Positions 39,070-48,448 of a DNA stretch of 64,000 nucleotides are shown here, one piece after another (within the stretch, counting starts at the first letter, position 1; each line of letters begins with the position of its first letter). Origin of the DNA: Halopenitus malekzadehii. Lineage in GTDB: Archaea; Halobacteriota; Halobacteria; Halobacteriales; Haloferacaceae. The translations under genes were made by a program, and so were the position numbers. The notes beneath the pieces are model-generated. The model saw only the letters and a list, made by a program, of their open reading frames with translations. It ran no database searches and was not told the origin of the DNA. Location: positions 372,001-436,000 of the forward strand of contig NZ_FNWU01000001.1 of assembly GCF_900108505.1 (NCBI RefSeq). Reading direction: 5' to 3'.

Positions 39070-40170
39070 CTATCGACTTCCGGCCGTCCGTGACCCGTCG
39101 GATTCAGCGATCCGATCGAGGTCCGACAGGAACGCCCGCAACGTGTCCCGTGTCACGTGCGGCATACAGACGATCCGCAACTCGCCGCGATCGGTTCGCG
39201 CGATTTTCCAGCCCGCCGACCGAAGCTCTTCGAAGATCGGCGTCGGGATCGAGGCAGCAACGATCGGGAGGCTCGGATCGACGACCGTGTAGCCTCTGTC
39301 CGCGAACGCCGCCGCGAGCCACTCGGCGTTGCGCTGGCACCGCTGTGCAGTCTCCCGGTAGCCATCGGGCCACAGCTCCTCCATCGCGGCGACCGCACCG
39401 GCCACCCCGGCCCCGCTTCGTGTGCCCGTCACCGTCGCCTGCGCGTGCGTCTCGAGGTACGGCGTCTCGATCGCCAGCGCGTCGAGCGTCGCGGGATCCC
39501 GGACCACGAGCCCGCCGGCCGGGACCACTGCGCGACCGAGCTTGTGGGGGTCGATGGTCATCGTGTCGATCGGTGCGTCCGCAAACGTCCACGGCACGTC
39601 GTGGAACGGCAGGACGAACCCGCCCCAGGCCGCGTCGACGTGCATTCGTGCGCCCGTCTCGTGGGCGATCGCGCACAGGTCCGGGATCGGGTCGACCCGT
39701 CCGTACTCCGTCGAGCCCGCCACTCCGACGACGAGCGCCGTGTTCTCGTCCACCGCTGCGGACGCCGCCTCGATGTCGGCTCTGTGGTCCCGGTCGAGCG
39801 GGACCGTTCGGAGTTCAACGTCGAGTATTGCTGCCGCCTTTCGGAACGAGAAGTGCGCGCTCTCCGGTGCGACCACGTTGACGTCGCCACCCGCCGCCAG
39901 GTTTCGGGCCGCTCGGACCGCCTGGAGGTTCGCCTCCGTCCCGCCGGAGGTGAGATAGCCCAGGTCGGGGCCACTGCGGGGATGATCGACGACGGTGCAG
40001 AGGAGTTCGACCGCTCTCGACTCCAACTCCGCGATCGTCCCGTAGGTCGCTGGATCGCCGGGGTTGGTCGCCAGAAACCGTTCGGCGGCCGTCCGAGCGG
40101 CCGGATGCGGCTCCGTGCACATCGAGGAGAGAACGCGGTCGAACGACTGTGGTGCGTGCTGTCCGTTCAT
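39070..40170 (-). CDS. mfnA: PLP-dependent decarboxylase (MfnA-type, tyrosine/aspartate)
   Basis: A 366-residue group II amino-acid decarboxylase. The pattern is [17 protein letters not shown] (about residues 73-89), [13 protein letters not shown] (about 190-202), and [10 protein letters not shown] with the PLP lysine near residue 219. The archaeal members make tyramine for methanofuran in methanogens, or beta-alanine for coenzyme A from aspartate; in haloarchaea the CoA role is favoured by established work, so aspartate decarboxylase is the better guess. ATG 40170 ([14 protein letters not shown]) was chosen over 40218. It is transcribed alone. Confidence 0.88.
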   Translation of the reverse strand: MNGQHAPQSFDRVLSSMCTEPHPAARTAAERFLATNPGDPATYGTIAELESRAVELLCTVVDHPRSGPDLGYLTSGGTEANLQAVRAARNLAAGGDVNVVAPESAHFSFRKAAAILDVELRTVPLDRDHRADIEAASAAVDENTALVVGVAGSTEYGRVDPIPDLCAIAHETGARMHVDAAWGGFVLPFHDVPWTFADAPIDTMTIDPHKLGRAVVPAGGLVVRDPATLDALAIETPYLETHAQATVTGTRSGAGVAGAVAAMEELWPDGYRETAQRCQRNAEWLAAAFADRGYTVVDPSLPIVAASIPTPIFEELRSAGWKIARTDRGELRIVCMPHVTRDTLRAFLSDLDRIAESDGSRTAGSR

Positions 40171-40263
40171 CCGTCGTGGTCGTGACTGATATCGGGGTGG
40201 TGACTGATCATCGCCCAAACGTCCGTCCGTTCCGATCCCCGATCACGTGATCGGCCGCTTCGA

Positions 40264-42591
40264 TCACCTGACCGAATCGAGCAGGATCCGCTGTTCCTTG
40301 CGTTTGACCTCGTGTTGGACGTCGCGGACGGCATCGATGTTTGCCGAGATGGAGGAAATGCCCTCCTCGACGAGGAAGTTCACCATCTCCGTCTTCGATC
40401 CGGCCTGTCCACAGATGCTCGTGTCGACGCCCAGCTCCCGACACGTCTCGATCGTCTGCCCAATGAGTTCGAGTACCGCCGGGTGGGTCTCGTCGAACCG
40501 ATCGGCCACGTTCTCGTTGTTCCGATCGACCGCGAGCGTGTACTGGGTGAGGTCGTTCGTTCCGAACGAGGCGAAGTCGATCCCCGCGGACGCGAGGTCC
40601 TCGATCTGTAGCGCCGCGGCCGGCGTCTCGATCATCACGCCCCACCGGTGCTCCTCGGGGTCGATCCCGGCTTCACGCATCTGGCGTTTCGCCCCCTCGA
40701 TGTCGTCGCTGTCGTTGACCAGCGGCAACATCAACTCCACGTTGTCGTAGCCCATCTCGTAGATCCGGTCGAAGGCCGCAAGCTCCTGCTGGAACACGTC
40801 CGGCTTGTCGAGACTTCGACGGATCCCGCGCCAGCCGAGCATCGGGTTGTGTTCGGCGGGTTCGTCGTCGCCGCCCTCAAGGTCGCGGAACTCGTCGGTC
40901 GGGGCATCGATGGTTCGAACGCGGACGGGTCGTGGGTAGAACTCGTCGGCGACGGTTCGGATCCCCTCGATGAGCTCGTCCTGGTAGGCACGCGCGCCGT
41001 GTTCGGCGATGTAGCGCTCGGGCGTCTTGCCAAGCGTGAGCACCATGTGCTCGATCCGGAGGAGTCCGACGCCGTCGGCGCCCGTGGCGGCGGCGCGTTC
41101 GGCCGCCTCGGGAATGGACACGTTGACCTTGACCTCGGTCGCGGTCATCGGTTTGACCGGTGTCTGCGGTCGTGCGGCTTCGACGGGTTCGAACTCCTCG
41201 GCTGGTTCCGCCTCGCTGTCCGCCCCAGCCCGGACCGTCCCCTTGTCCCCGTCGATCGTGATCTGCCGTCCATTCTCGAGCTGTTTGGTTCCGGTCCGCG
41301 TCCCGACGACTGCCGGAACGCCGAGCTCCCGCGAGACGATCGCGGCGTGGCTCGTCATCCCGCCCTCGTCGGTGACGATTCCGGCCGCCCGCTTCATTGC
41401 CGGCACCATATCCGGCATCGTCATCTCGGTCACGAGGATGTCGCCCTCCTGGACCTGATCGAGGTGATCGAGCTTGGTGACGATCCGGACTGCCCCCGAA
41501 ACGACCCCGGGACTCGACCCGAGTCCCTGGACCAGAACGTCCTCGTTCTCGTCGTCGTCTCCTCCACCGCCGGAGTTGGTCGCTCCGCCATCCGATTCGT
41601 CGTCCCCGTCCGCCGTGTCCGTGTCGGCGTCGGACGCCGACTCCGCGATCGTCGTGATCGGCCGCGACTGGAGCATAAATACCTCCCCGCCGACGATCGC
41701 CCACTCGACGTCCTGCGGCTCGCCGTAGTGGTCTTCGACGCGTTCGCCGAGTTCGACGAGCGACTCGATCTCCGCGTCGCTCAAGACGCGCTCGTTTCGG
41801 CGGTCTTCGGCGACCTCGCGTTCGACGGTTTCACCCGTTTCGGGATCCTTCTCCATCAACGTCTTCTTGTCGGCTACCGTGACGTCGGCGACGGCGCCCT
41901 GGGCGCGGTCATACACGTAGTTATCAGGGGAGACGGAGCCCGAAACCACCGCTTCGCCGAGGCCCCACGCGGCCTCGATGATGATCTGTGGGTCGCCCGT
42001 CGACGGATGGCTGGTGAACATCACGCCGGACTTCTCGGCGTCGACCATCCGCTGTACGACGACGGCGATGTCGACGTCCTCGTGGGGAAATCCCTGCTGC
42101 TGGCGGTAGTAGATCGCTCGTTGGGTGAACAGCGAGGCCCAACACTCCTTGACGCGTTCGAGGAGGTGTTCCTCCCGGACGTTGAGGAACGTTTCCTGCT
42201 GGCCGGCAAAGGACGCGTCGGGGAGGTCCTCGGCCGTTGCCGAGGATCTGACCGCGACGAAAGTCTCCTCGCCGTCGGGGCCGAGCTGTCGGTAGCTCTC
42301 GACGATCTCCTCGCGGACCGCATCGGGAATGTCGGTCCCGAGGATCAGCTCGGCTGCCCGTTCCTCGGCTGCACGAAGGGCAGCCGAGTCCTCCGGATCG
42401 ACGTCGACGGCCGCGAAGAGTTCCTCGTCGATTCCGGCCTCCTCGATGAAGGTTCGATACGTCTCGGCGGTGACGGTGAACCCCGGCGGGACTGGTAATC
42501 CGGCACCGGTAAGTTCACCGAGCGAGGCCGCCTTGCCGCCGACGAGATCGAGGTCGCCAGCGTTTACGTCGTCCAGCCAGAGTACAGCCAT
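40264..42591 (-). CDS. ppsA: Phosphoenolpyruvate synthase
   Basis: A 775-residue pyruvate, water dikinase, the gluconeogenic route from pyruvate to PEP. The N-terminal ATP-grasp (VGGKAASLGELTGAG, then RSSATAEDLPDASFAGQQET) is followed by the phosphohistidine domain with the catalytic His in GGMTSHAAIVSRELG (near 395-409), and the C-terminal PEP/pyruvate barrel (GVGLLRIEHMVL, GTNDLTQYTLAVDR, SICGQAGSK). An acidic insert (about 318-350, DTADGDDESDGG) lies before the His domain, as in haloarchaeal homologues. Start ATG 42591 (MAVLWLDDVNAGD). Confidence 0.96.
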   Translation of the reverse strand: MAVLWLDDVNAGDLDLVGGKAASLGELTGAGLPVPPGFTVTAETYRTFIEEAGIDEELFAAVDVDPEDSAALRAAEERAAELILGTDIPDAVREEIVESYRQLGPDGEETFVAVRSSATAEDLPDASFAGQQETFLNVREEHLLERVKECWASLFTQRAIYYRQQQGFPHEDVDIAVVVQRMVDAEKSGVMFTSHPSTGDPQIIIEAAWGLGEAVVSGSVSPDNYVYDRAQGAVADVTVADKKTLMEKDPETGETVEREVAEDRRNERVLSDAEIESLVELGERVEDHYGEPQDVEWAIVGGEVFMLQSRPITTIAESASDADTDTADGDDESDGGATNSGGGGDDDENEDVLVQGLGSSPGVVSGAVRIVTKLDHLDQVQEGDILVTEMTMPDMVPAMKRAAGIVTDEGGMTSHAAIVSRELGVPAVVGTRTGTKQLENGRQITIDGDKGTVRAGADSEAEPAEEFEPVEAARPQTPVKPMTATEVKVNVSIPEAAERAAATGADGVGLLRIEHMVLTLGKTPERYIAEHGARAYQDELIEGIRTVADEFYPRPVRVRTIDAPTDEFRDLEGGDDEPAEHNPMLGWRGIRRSLDKPDVFQQELAAFDRIYEMGYDNVELMLPLVNDSDDIEGAKRQMREAGIDPEEHRWGVMIETPAAALQIEDLASAGIDFASFGTNDLTQYTLAVDRNNENVADRFDETHPAVLELIGQTIETCRELGVDTSICGQAGSKTEMVNFLVEEGISSISANIDAVRDVQHEVKRKEQRILLDSVR

Positions 42592-43020
42592 TGCCTATAT
42601 GCGGGTGTCTGCAAGCCGACTCAAGAAACTTCCGAACCGGACAACGCTTCCGAAACCGATCGGTCGGCGGTCGCGCTCTCTCACTCGTTGGCCGTCCCGT
42701 CGCGATCGGCTGCCGAGCCGGTACACTCGGCGGCCGGATCGGCGTCCATCGCGTTCGTCGGGACGACGGTCGGATGGTCCATACCGAGGGGCGATGATCG
42801 TGCAGCCATCGTGCTTGATGGATGGCCCTCGCGAAACAAGTAATTACCCATAGGTATAACGCATCTGCGATCGACGCGGTATTCGTCCTGAACATACCGT
42901 CGTCCCGAACATCCCGCCGTGATCGTGTGGTATCGTCCGCCGTGTGAAGTCCTCGTCAGTCAAACCCGCCCGCTGCGTCGAACGTGCTCGTCTATCCACC
43001 ACGTGACGCGCTCGTCGCCG
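42592..43020. other. 429-bp region without a supported gene, between ppa and ppsA
   Basis: No frame here looks coding. An AT-rich run (42839-42861; minus-strand GTTATACC and GTAATTAC) is the best promoter candidate for ppsA, which would leave a leader of about 240 nt. A short inverted repeat CCATC-GTGCTT-GATGG lies at 42807-42822 within that leader. The rest is ordinary GC-rich DNA. Confidence 0.45.
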
Positions 43021-43554
43021 CTACGCGAAGTGTTCGTCGTAGAGATCCTGTGCGTGTTCGATCGCGTCGACGGCGGCCTCACGATCCTCCCAGCCGAGGG
43101 TTTCGACCTCTTTGCCTTCCTCGAGGTTCTTGTAGGTCGCGAAGAACTCGTCGATCTCGTCGAGCGTCTGCTGGGGCACGTCCTCGAGGTCCTCGAGGTG
43201 ATCGTAGCGGGGGTCCTCGCTCGGGACCGCGATGACCTTGTCGTCCTGCTCGCCGTCGTCATCCATCTTCATCAACGCGACGGGGCGTGCCTCGATGACA
43301 CAGCCAGGGAACGTCTGGTCCTCGACGAGCACGAGGACGTCGAAGGGGTCCTCGTCGTCGTAGTAGGTCTGCGGGATGAACCCGTAATCCGACGGATAAT
43401 GTACGTTCGAGTGGAGCACACGGTCGAGAACGACGCCGGGAACGTCCTTGTCGTACTCGTACTTGTTGCGCTCTCCCTTGAGACACTCCACGACGGCGTA
43501 GATCGTTTCCGGTGGGTTCGGTCCCGTCTCGAGGTCTTCCCAGAGGTTCGTCAT
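43021..43554 (-). CDS. ppa: Inorganic pyrophosphatase (soluble, type I)
   Basis: A 177-residue family I pyrophosphatase that hydrolyses PPi and pulls biosynthetic reactions forward. The active-site pattern is complete: ECLKGERNKYEYDKD (22-36), DYGFIPQTYYDDEDPFDVLV (with the DxDPxD-type metal cluster) and KVIAVPSEDPRYDHLED. ATG 43554 (MTNLWEDLETGPN) is the family start; the frame to 43845 is spurious. A TATA-like GAAAGGGCTTTG lies about 27-38 nt upstream. Divergent from the PadR regulator. Confidence 0.96.
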   Translation of the reverse strand: MTNLWEDLETGPNPPETIYAVVECLKGERNKYEYDKDVPGVVLDRVLHSNVHYPSDYGFIPQTYYDDEDPFDVLVLVEDQTFPGCVIEARPVALMKMDDDGEQDDKVIAVPSEDPRYDHLEDLEDVPQQTLDEIDEFFATYKNLEEGKEVETLGWEDREAAVDAIEHAQDLYDEHFA

Positions 43555-43818
43555 GCATCCGCCCGTCCGGGGAACGGCGGCAAAGCCCTTTCGGGTTCGA
43601 GACGAGTCGGCCGATTCGCGAGTTGTGTGGGGTTGCGGCGGATCGACGGTCCCGACTCGGTGACGGATCGGAATCGGCCGGTGTGGATCGGATTCGGTGG
43701 CCGATCCCTGACACTGCCGACGTCGATCGGCCGATCGGGAGTCCGATCCCGGATGATCGAAACAACTCTCCACAGATTTATCCACGTTTTTTGATACGAA
43801 TATTACTACCCAACCCCG

Positions 43819-43849
43819 CCATATATGCGTTTTTCCTGCCGACATATGG
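43819..43849. promoter_or_regulatory. Inverted repeat CCATAT...ATATGG before the PadR-type regulator
   Basis: CCATAT (43819-43824) and ATATGG (43844-43849) are separated by 19 bp, in the 350-bp space between ppa and the PadR gene (no gene seen there). A TATA box GTTATATATGC (43875-43885) follows, 20-30 nt before the PadR ATG at 43905. The repeat is placed like an autoregulatory operator. Confidence 0.45.
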
Positions 43850-43904
43850 AGAAACCGGTGAAGGGTTGCGAAGCGTTATATATGCGGATGCCATGGCTGG
43901 CAGT

Positions 43905-44264
43905 ATGTCAGAGGCACAAGCTGTTCGAAGTGAGGGGGACATCGTCAGCGAGCTGACCGCGTTTCAACAGAACATCCTCGTCATCCTCACCACGGAGCCG
44001 ATGTACGGTCTCGCGATCAAGCGGAAACTCGAGGAGTATTACGGCACCGAGGTCAACCACGGCCGGCTCTACCCGAACCTGGATGAGCTCGTCGACGAGG
44101 GACTGATCGAGAAGAGCGAACTCGACAAGCGGACGAACCAGTACGAGCTGACCGAGACGGGACGGGACGTCGTCCTCTCCCGCTTGGAGTGGGTGTTCTC
44201 GAAGTACGTCACCGATGCCGAACGGGCCGGCGAACTCCGTCAGTTGGTCGACGACTCTCGGTGA
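43905..44264 (+). CDS. PadR-family transcriptional regulator
   Basis: A 119-residue winged-helix protein: TAFQQNILVILTTEPMYGLA (residues 18-37) and NHGRLYPNLDELVDEGLIEK are the DNA-binding core, followed by a wing (KRTNQYELTETG) and a C-terminal dimer helix. It resembles the small PadR-type regulators common in haloarchaea (often compared with the phage phiH1 repressor). ATG 43905 (MSEAQAVRSEGD) is fixed by the TATA box; the frame from 43512 is spurious. The target is unknown. A 26-bp tandem repeat begins 5 bp after the stop. Confidence 0.88.
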   Translation: MSEAQAVRSEGDIVSELTAFQQNILVILTTEPMYGLAIKRKLEEYYGTEVNHGRLYPNLDELVDEGLIEKSELDKRTNQYELTETGRDVVLSRLEWVFSKYVTDAERAGELRQLVDDSR

Positions 44265-44268
44265 CGAT

Positions 44269-44354
44269 CGTCCACGGCGACTGCCGACGCCGACCGTCCA
44301 CGGCGACTGCCGACGCCGACCGTCCACGGCGACTGCCGACGCCGACCGTCCACG
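44269..44354. repeat. 26-bp tandem repeat (3.3 units) just after the PadR gene
   Basis: Three identical units at 44269, 44295 and 44321 (CGTCCACGGCGACTGCCGAC plus GCCGAC) and a partial fourth. Perfect identity points to recent slippage. It sits between the PadR stop (44262-44264) and the convergent RnhA-linked gene. Confidence 0.95.
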
Positions 44355-44391
44355 ACTCCCGACCACGATCGTCGGCTGCGGGTCGTCGAGG

Positions 44392-45006
44392 CTACGGTTT
44401 CGGATCGATGGCGTCGACGTCCAACGCATCGAGCAGCGATAGCGATCGATCGAGTCGGTCCCGCTGTTCGTCACTGGGCCAGACGTTCCGCGGGTAATAC
44501 TCGGTCCGAAACTTCTCGCGTTCGGCGGCGGTCGCCTCGGTTACGCGCCGGACGTAGTGATTGCTCATAAAGTCCGCGAACGCACGGACGTTGGCGGCGT
44601 GCTCGGGACCGTGTTCGGCCGCGATCCGATCGACGATCGCGGCGTTTGCCGCATCGACCTCGTCGAACTGATCGGCGTCGCCCGGCCCCGACAGGGATAC
44701 CTCAACCGCCCGGTCGGTGTCCTCGATGCGGTCCAGCTGCACCGTTCCGTCGGCCATCCACTCGCTCGGGTACAACACGAGGGTGTCGTCCTCCTCGCGC
44801 ACTCGTGGCGTGTAGTCGTGATCCGAAACCAGCTCCGCACGCCGGCGTCGGTACAGGTCGACTGCCTCGGACTCGTTCGCGTTTCGAGCGAGCCTGGTCA
44901 GTCGCTCCGCTTCCTCGACGGCGTCCGACGGGATGTCGGCGTCATCGGTCGGCTCGTCCGTGGGGGTCGAGTCGATCGCCCGGTCGGTCGGCGAGGGATC
45001 GGTCAT
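44392..45006 (-). CDS. RnhA-linked conserved haloarchaeal protein, unknown function
   Basis: A 204-residue acidic protein found next to RNase HI genes in haloarchaea (known as an rnhA-operon protein; role not established). A disordered N-terminus (1-35) is followed by ADIPSDAVEEAERLTRLARN, a helix, then a beta segment with TPRVREEDDTLVLYPSEWM and an EREKFRTEYYPRNVWPSDEQ motif near residues 165-185. ATG 45006 was chosen because a TATA-like GAGTAAAAACG lies about 26-36 nt upstream. It is 141 bp after rnhA on the same strand. Confidence 0.75.
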   Translation of the reverse strand: MTDPSPTDRAIDSTPTDEPTDDADIPSDAVEEAERLTRLARNANESEAVDLYRRRRAELVSDHDYTPRVREEDDTLVLYPSEWMADGTVQLDRIEDTDRAVEVSLSGPGDADQFDEVDAANAAIVDRIAAEHGPEHAANVRAFADFMSNHYVRRVTEATAAEREKFRTEYYPRNVWPSDEQRDRLDRSLSLLDALDVDAIDPKP

Positions 45007-45147
45007 CTCGGATCGATCGAACGGCGTCACGTCGTTTTTACTCGTCGGTTTCGGTATCGTGAGGGAACCCCGGGCGCAGCGACGTGATGGAGCGGGGAGC
45101 ACGCCGCTGCGTGTCAGATACTGGCCCTATGGTCTACCGACGCTGTC

Positions 45148-45738
45148 CTATGCGTCCAGTGCCTCGTTGGCGAGCGTGTCGGCGCGTTCGTTCACCGACC
45201 GGGGGACGTGGGCGATCGACCATCGGTCGAACTCCTCGAGGAGTTCGCGCACGTCGACGCGATGCTCACGAAGCGTCGGGTCGTTGGTGTTCCACTCGCC
45301 GCGGACCTGCTTGACGATCAGCTCCGAGTCCCCTCGGACGTCGATCGCGTCGAACCCGAACTCGGCCGCGGCCTCCAGCGCGGCGATGAGCGCTTCGTAT
45401 TCCGCCTGGTTGTTCGTCGCCCGCCCGATCCGATCGCCGCCCTCGGCCACGATCCCGTCGCTCGTCACGAGACACCATCCGACTGCAGCCGGTCCGGGGT
45501 TCCCACGGGACGCGCCGTCGAAATACACGTGAGCGCGCTGGCCAGTGTCCCGTAACAGGGCGGTGAGCGACGTCGTCGAGGTGCCTTGCACGACCACTTT
45601 GTCGTCGTAGGCGACGGCGACCGCGCCGTCCCGTTCAGCGCGCCAGCGTTCGTAGGGCGTGTTTCCGGGCTCGATCTCGACGCCGGCGTCGGCGAGTCGC
45701 GTCCGTGCCTCCGACGGGTCGCAGTCGATGGTCGGCAT
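45148..45738 (-). CDS. rnhA: Ribonuclease HI
   Basis: A 196-residue RNase HI that removes RNA from RNA-DNA hybrids. The catalytic acids are in order: VYFDGASRGNPG (D near 74), NNQAEYEALIAAL (E), DVRGDSELIVKQVRG (D) and the last in NERADTLANEALD. About 65 residues before the core (DPSEARTRLADAGVE, YERWRAERDGA) form an extra haloarchaeal N-terminal segment. ATG 45738 (MPTIDCDPSE) has a TATA-like CCTTTATCC about 23-30 nt upstream. It is followed by the RnhA-linked gene. Confidence 0.93.
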   Translation of the reverse strand: MPTIDCDPSEARTRLADAGVEIEPGNTPYERWRAERDGAVAVAYDDKVVVQGTSTTSLTALLRDTGQRAHVYFDGASRGNPGPAAVGWCLVTSDGIVAEGGDRIGRATNNQAEYEALIAALEAAAEFGFDAIDVRGDSELIVKQVRGEWNTNDPTLREHRVDVRELLEEFDRWSIAHVPRSVNERADTLANEALDA

Positions 45739-45863
45739 CACTCGACCGTCGATCGGTGCCGGATAAAGGGGTCCCGATCGGGCCGGCGGCGACGTTCAGC
45801 TCCGGCCACACCCTGCCCCAGGCGAACATTTAACACTCCCGGAAAGGATACTATATAAATGCG

Positions 45864-46892
45864 ATGACACGGCCAACCCGCCAGCGGGAGCACGACCGGC
45901 AGCGCACGCGACATGGCGATGAACGAACGGCCGACGAGGACGAGGCGGAACGAAGCGAGGACGCGGACGAATCGATCGCGACGGATATCGACGTCGACGA
46001 CCTCGACGTCGACGACCTCGATCCTGAGGATCTCACCCGGACTGCTGATGGCGAGCTGATTCACGAGGAGACCGGACTCATCATCGAGGAGGAACAGATC
46101 GATCCCGGTCCGGAATGGCGGGCGTTCAACCACTCCGAGCGACAGGAAAAATCGCGCGTCGGCGCCCCCACGACGAAGACGATGCACGATAAGGGGTTGA
46201 CGACCACGATCGACTGGAAGGACAAGGACGCCTATGGTCGGTCGATCTCCTCGAAGAAACGCTCCCAGATGCATCGGCTGCGCAAGTGGCAGGAGCGCAT
46301 TCGGACGAAGGACGCGGGCGAGCGCAACCTCCAGTTCGCGCTCTCGGAGATCGACCGGATGGCCTCCGCGCTGGGCGTCCCCCGTTCGGTTCGGGAGGTC
46401 GCCTCGGTGATGTATCGGCGTGCGCTGAAGGAGGACCTCATCCGGGGCCGGTCGATCGAGGGCGTCGCCACCTCCACGCTGTATGCCGCCTGTCGGAAGG
46501 AAGGGATCCCCCGATCGCTCGAGGAGATCTCGGACGTCTCCCGCGTCGAGCGCAAGGAGATCGGCCGAACCTATCGCTACATCTCCCAGGAGCTGGGCCT
46601 CGAGATGAAGCCGGTCGATCCGAAAAAGTACGTCCCGCGGTTCTGCTCGGAACTGGAACTGTCCGAGGAGGTCCAGTCAAAGGCCAACGAGATCATCGAA
46701 ACCACGGCGGAAAAGGGGCTGCTGTCCGGTAAATCCCCGACGGGCTATGCTGCGGCGGCGATCTATGCGGCCTCGCTTTTGTGCAACGAGAAGAAGACCC
46801 AACGGGAGGTCGCCGGCGTCGCACAGGTAACCGAAGTCACCATCAGAAACCGGTATCAAGAGCAGATCGAGGCGATGGGGATTCCGAGTTGA
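45864..46892 (+). CDS. tfb: Transcription initiation factor TFB with a cysteine-less zinc-ribbon region
   Basis: A 342-residue TFB that recruits RNA polymerase to TATA/TBP. The two cyclin-like repeats and B-finger region are complete ([36 protein letters not shown], and later [19 protein letters not shown]). The N-terminal ~85 residues ([20 protein letters not shown], then [20 protein letters not shown]) hold no cysteine; the segment that normally reads GELVCxxCGLV is [18 protein letters not shown] (64-81). The first zinc knuckle is replaced by an Asp-rich stretch. This variant occurs beside rnhA in other haloarchaea as far as I recall, so it is not necessarily damage. TATA-like runs lie at 45826-45837 and 45850-45859. 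Confidence 0.9.
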   Translation: MTRPTRQREHDRQRTRHGDERTADEDEAERSEDADESIATDIDVDDLDVDDLDPEDLTRTADGELIHEETGLIIEEEQIDPGPEWRAFNHSERQEKSRVGAPTTKTMHDKGLTTTIDWKDKDAYGRSISSKKRSQMHRLRKWQERIRTKDAGERNLQFALSEIDRMASALGVPRSVREVASVMYRRALKEDLIRGRSIEGVATSTLYAACRKEGIPRSLEEISDVSRVERKEIGRTYRYISQELGLEMKPVDPKKYVPRFCSELELSEEVQSKANEIIETTAEKGLLSGKSPTGYAAAAIYAASLLCNEKKTQREVAGVAQVTEVTIRNRYQEQIEAMGIPS

Positions 46893-47039
46893 TCGCGGCA
46901 GAGCGGATCCCGAAGGACCCGAACCGCACGGCGGATTCCGTGTCGCCGCCGATTCACTGATCGAACGAGACGCGTTCAACTGACGCGACGCGACCCAGCG
47001 GGCAACCTTCAAGCCGGTCGCACCCCAAGCCGCGATCGA

Positions 47040-48323
47040 ATGCGGCTCGACGAGTTCGTGGAACTCGAACGGAACGAGCGCGCCGAGCGGCGGCGCCTCG
47101 CGGAGCGGAAGGACTACGCGATCCTCGACCACGTCGAGACCTTTCAGGACCGGTTCGAGGAGTCGCTCTCAGGCGATTCGATCGTCGGGTCCGTCTCGCC
47201 GTCGATCTTCGTCGGCCGAGCCGACTACCCGAACGTCTCCACGGGCATCCTCTCGCCGGTCGGCCGCGAGGACCAGGCCGACAGCTTCCGGACCTCCGGC
47301 GCGTGGTACGAGGAGGGCGTTTCGATCGCCGACGTCTTCGAACGCCGGACGAGCCTGCTCAACTCCAACCGAACGACGACGGCCGACTCCGTCCACGATG
47401 CGTGGGACGGCTGGCTCGGGACCCAACGCGAGGTCGCGATCGCGGACAGACCCGTCGACGTGGAGATCGGCCTCGACTCGACGCCGGATCTCGATCTCGA
47501 CGTCGACCGTGGCGACCTCGGCGCTCCGGTCGGACCGAGTGCCCGTGCCCGTGAGGCATCCCTCGGTGAGAACCCACACGTTCCACGACCGGTGAAGAAG
47601 ACCCTCGAGGACGACGACTGGCAGGCACAGGGGGCGATGACCTACCTGTACCGCCGTGGGTTCGACGTCTACGACATCAACTCGATCCTCTCGGCCGGCG
47701 CGCTCGGGCGCGGGGACAACCGGCGACTCGTGCCGACACGATGGTCGATCACCGCCGTCGACGACACGATCGGCCAATATCTCCGCGGGACGATCCGAGA
47801 TGCCCCGAGCGTCGATCGCGTGGAGGTTCACCGAAACGAGTATCTCGGGAACGCCTTCTGGGTGATCCTTGCGCCCGGCCGGTGGGAGTACGAACTCGTC
47901 GAGATGAAGGCCCCCGGCAGCGTCTGGAATCCTGACCCGGAGGCCGGCACGTACCTCGCGGCGGCCCACGAGGGCCGGGAGGGTCGAAGCGGCTACGTCG
48001 AGGAGACGGCCGGCGCGTACTACGCGGCCCGCCTCGGCGCGCTCGAACACCTCTCGGACCGCGGCCGGCAGGCGAAGGTACTCGTCCTGCGGCACGTCTC
48101 CGACGAGTACTGGGGGCCCGTCGGCGTCTGGCAGGTTCGTGAGACGGTTCGTGATGCCTTCGACGGCGAACACGGCACCGCGGAGACCTTCGGCGACGCC
48201 GTCCGCGGCGTGACCGAGCATCTCCCGATCTCGCTGGGCGACCTTCGCCGTAAGTCCACGATGGCGGCCGGGCTGCAGACCGACCTCAGCTCGTTCCTCG
48301 GTGGCTCGGATACGCCCTCCTGA
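47040..48323 (+). CDS. nreA: DNA repair protein NreA
   Basis: A 427-residue archaeal Nre protein, linked by genetics to repair of mitomycin C damage together with the proteasome-dependent PCNA pathway. The conserved start RADYPNVSTGILSPVG (about residues 60-75) and the central SILSAGALGRGDNRRLVPTRWS are family motifs; GNAFWVILAPGRWEYELVEM follows. The C-terminus carries GLQTDLSSFLGG, a PIP-box-like PCNA-binding motif (Q-x-x-L-x-x-F-L). Start ATG 47040 (MRLDEFVELERN). It stands alone, downstream of tfb. Confidence 0.9.
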   Translation: MRLDEFVELERNERAERRRLAERKDYAILDHVETFQDRFEESLSGDSIVGSVSPSIFVGRADYPNVSTGILSPVGREDQADSFRTSGAWYEEGVSIADVFERRTSLLNSNRTTTADSVHDAWDGWLGTQREVAIADRPVDVEIGLDSTPDLDLDVDRGDLGAPVGPSARAREASLGENPHVPRPVKKTLEDDDWQAQGAMTYLYRRGFDVYDINSILSAGALGRGDNRRLVPTRWSITAVDDTIGQYLRGTIRDAPSVDRVEVHRNEYLGNAFWVILAPGRWEYELVEMKAPGSVWNPDPEAGTYLAAAHEGREGRSGYVEETAGAYYAARLGALEHLSDRGRQAKVLVLRHVSDEYWGPVGVWQVRETVRDAFDGEHGTAETFGDAVRGVTEHLPISLGDLRRKSTMAAGLQTDLSSFLGGSDTPS

Positions 48324-48448
48324 GCGTCCTCGGGCTGTGTTCGCTGACGTACCGGAACCGTGCCGCCGCCGAACGTCGCCACAGAACGTCGCCACAGAAC
48401 GTCGCCGCCGGTATACCGTCGCCGACGCGCACCGCTTCCGGTTCCGAC

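Noticed and set aside
42592-43020. Hidden small gene between ppa and ppsA
   Set aside because: Frames are short, have shadow-like composition and no start context; better explained as a promoter and leader.
44269-44354. CRISPR array
   Set aside because: Units are contiguous 26-bp copies with no unique spacers and no cas genes nearby.
48370-48410. 13-bp repeats (GAACGTCGCCACA) after nreA as a functional element
   Set aside because: Only about three imperfect short copies in GC-rich spacer DNA; too weak to call beyond the general repeat pattern.
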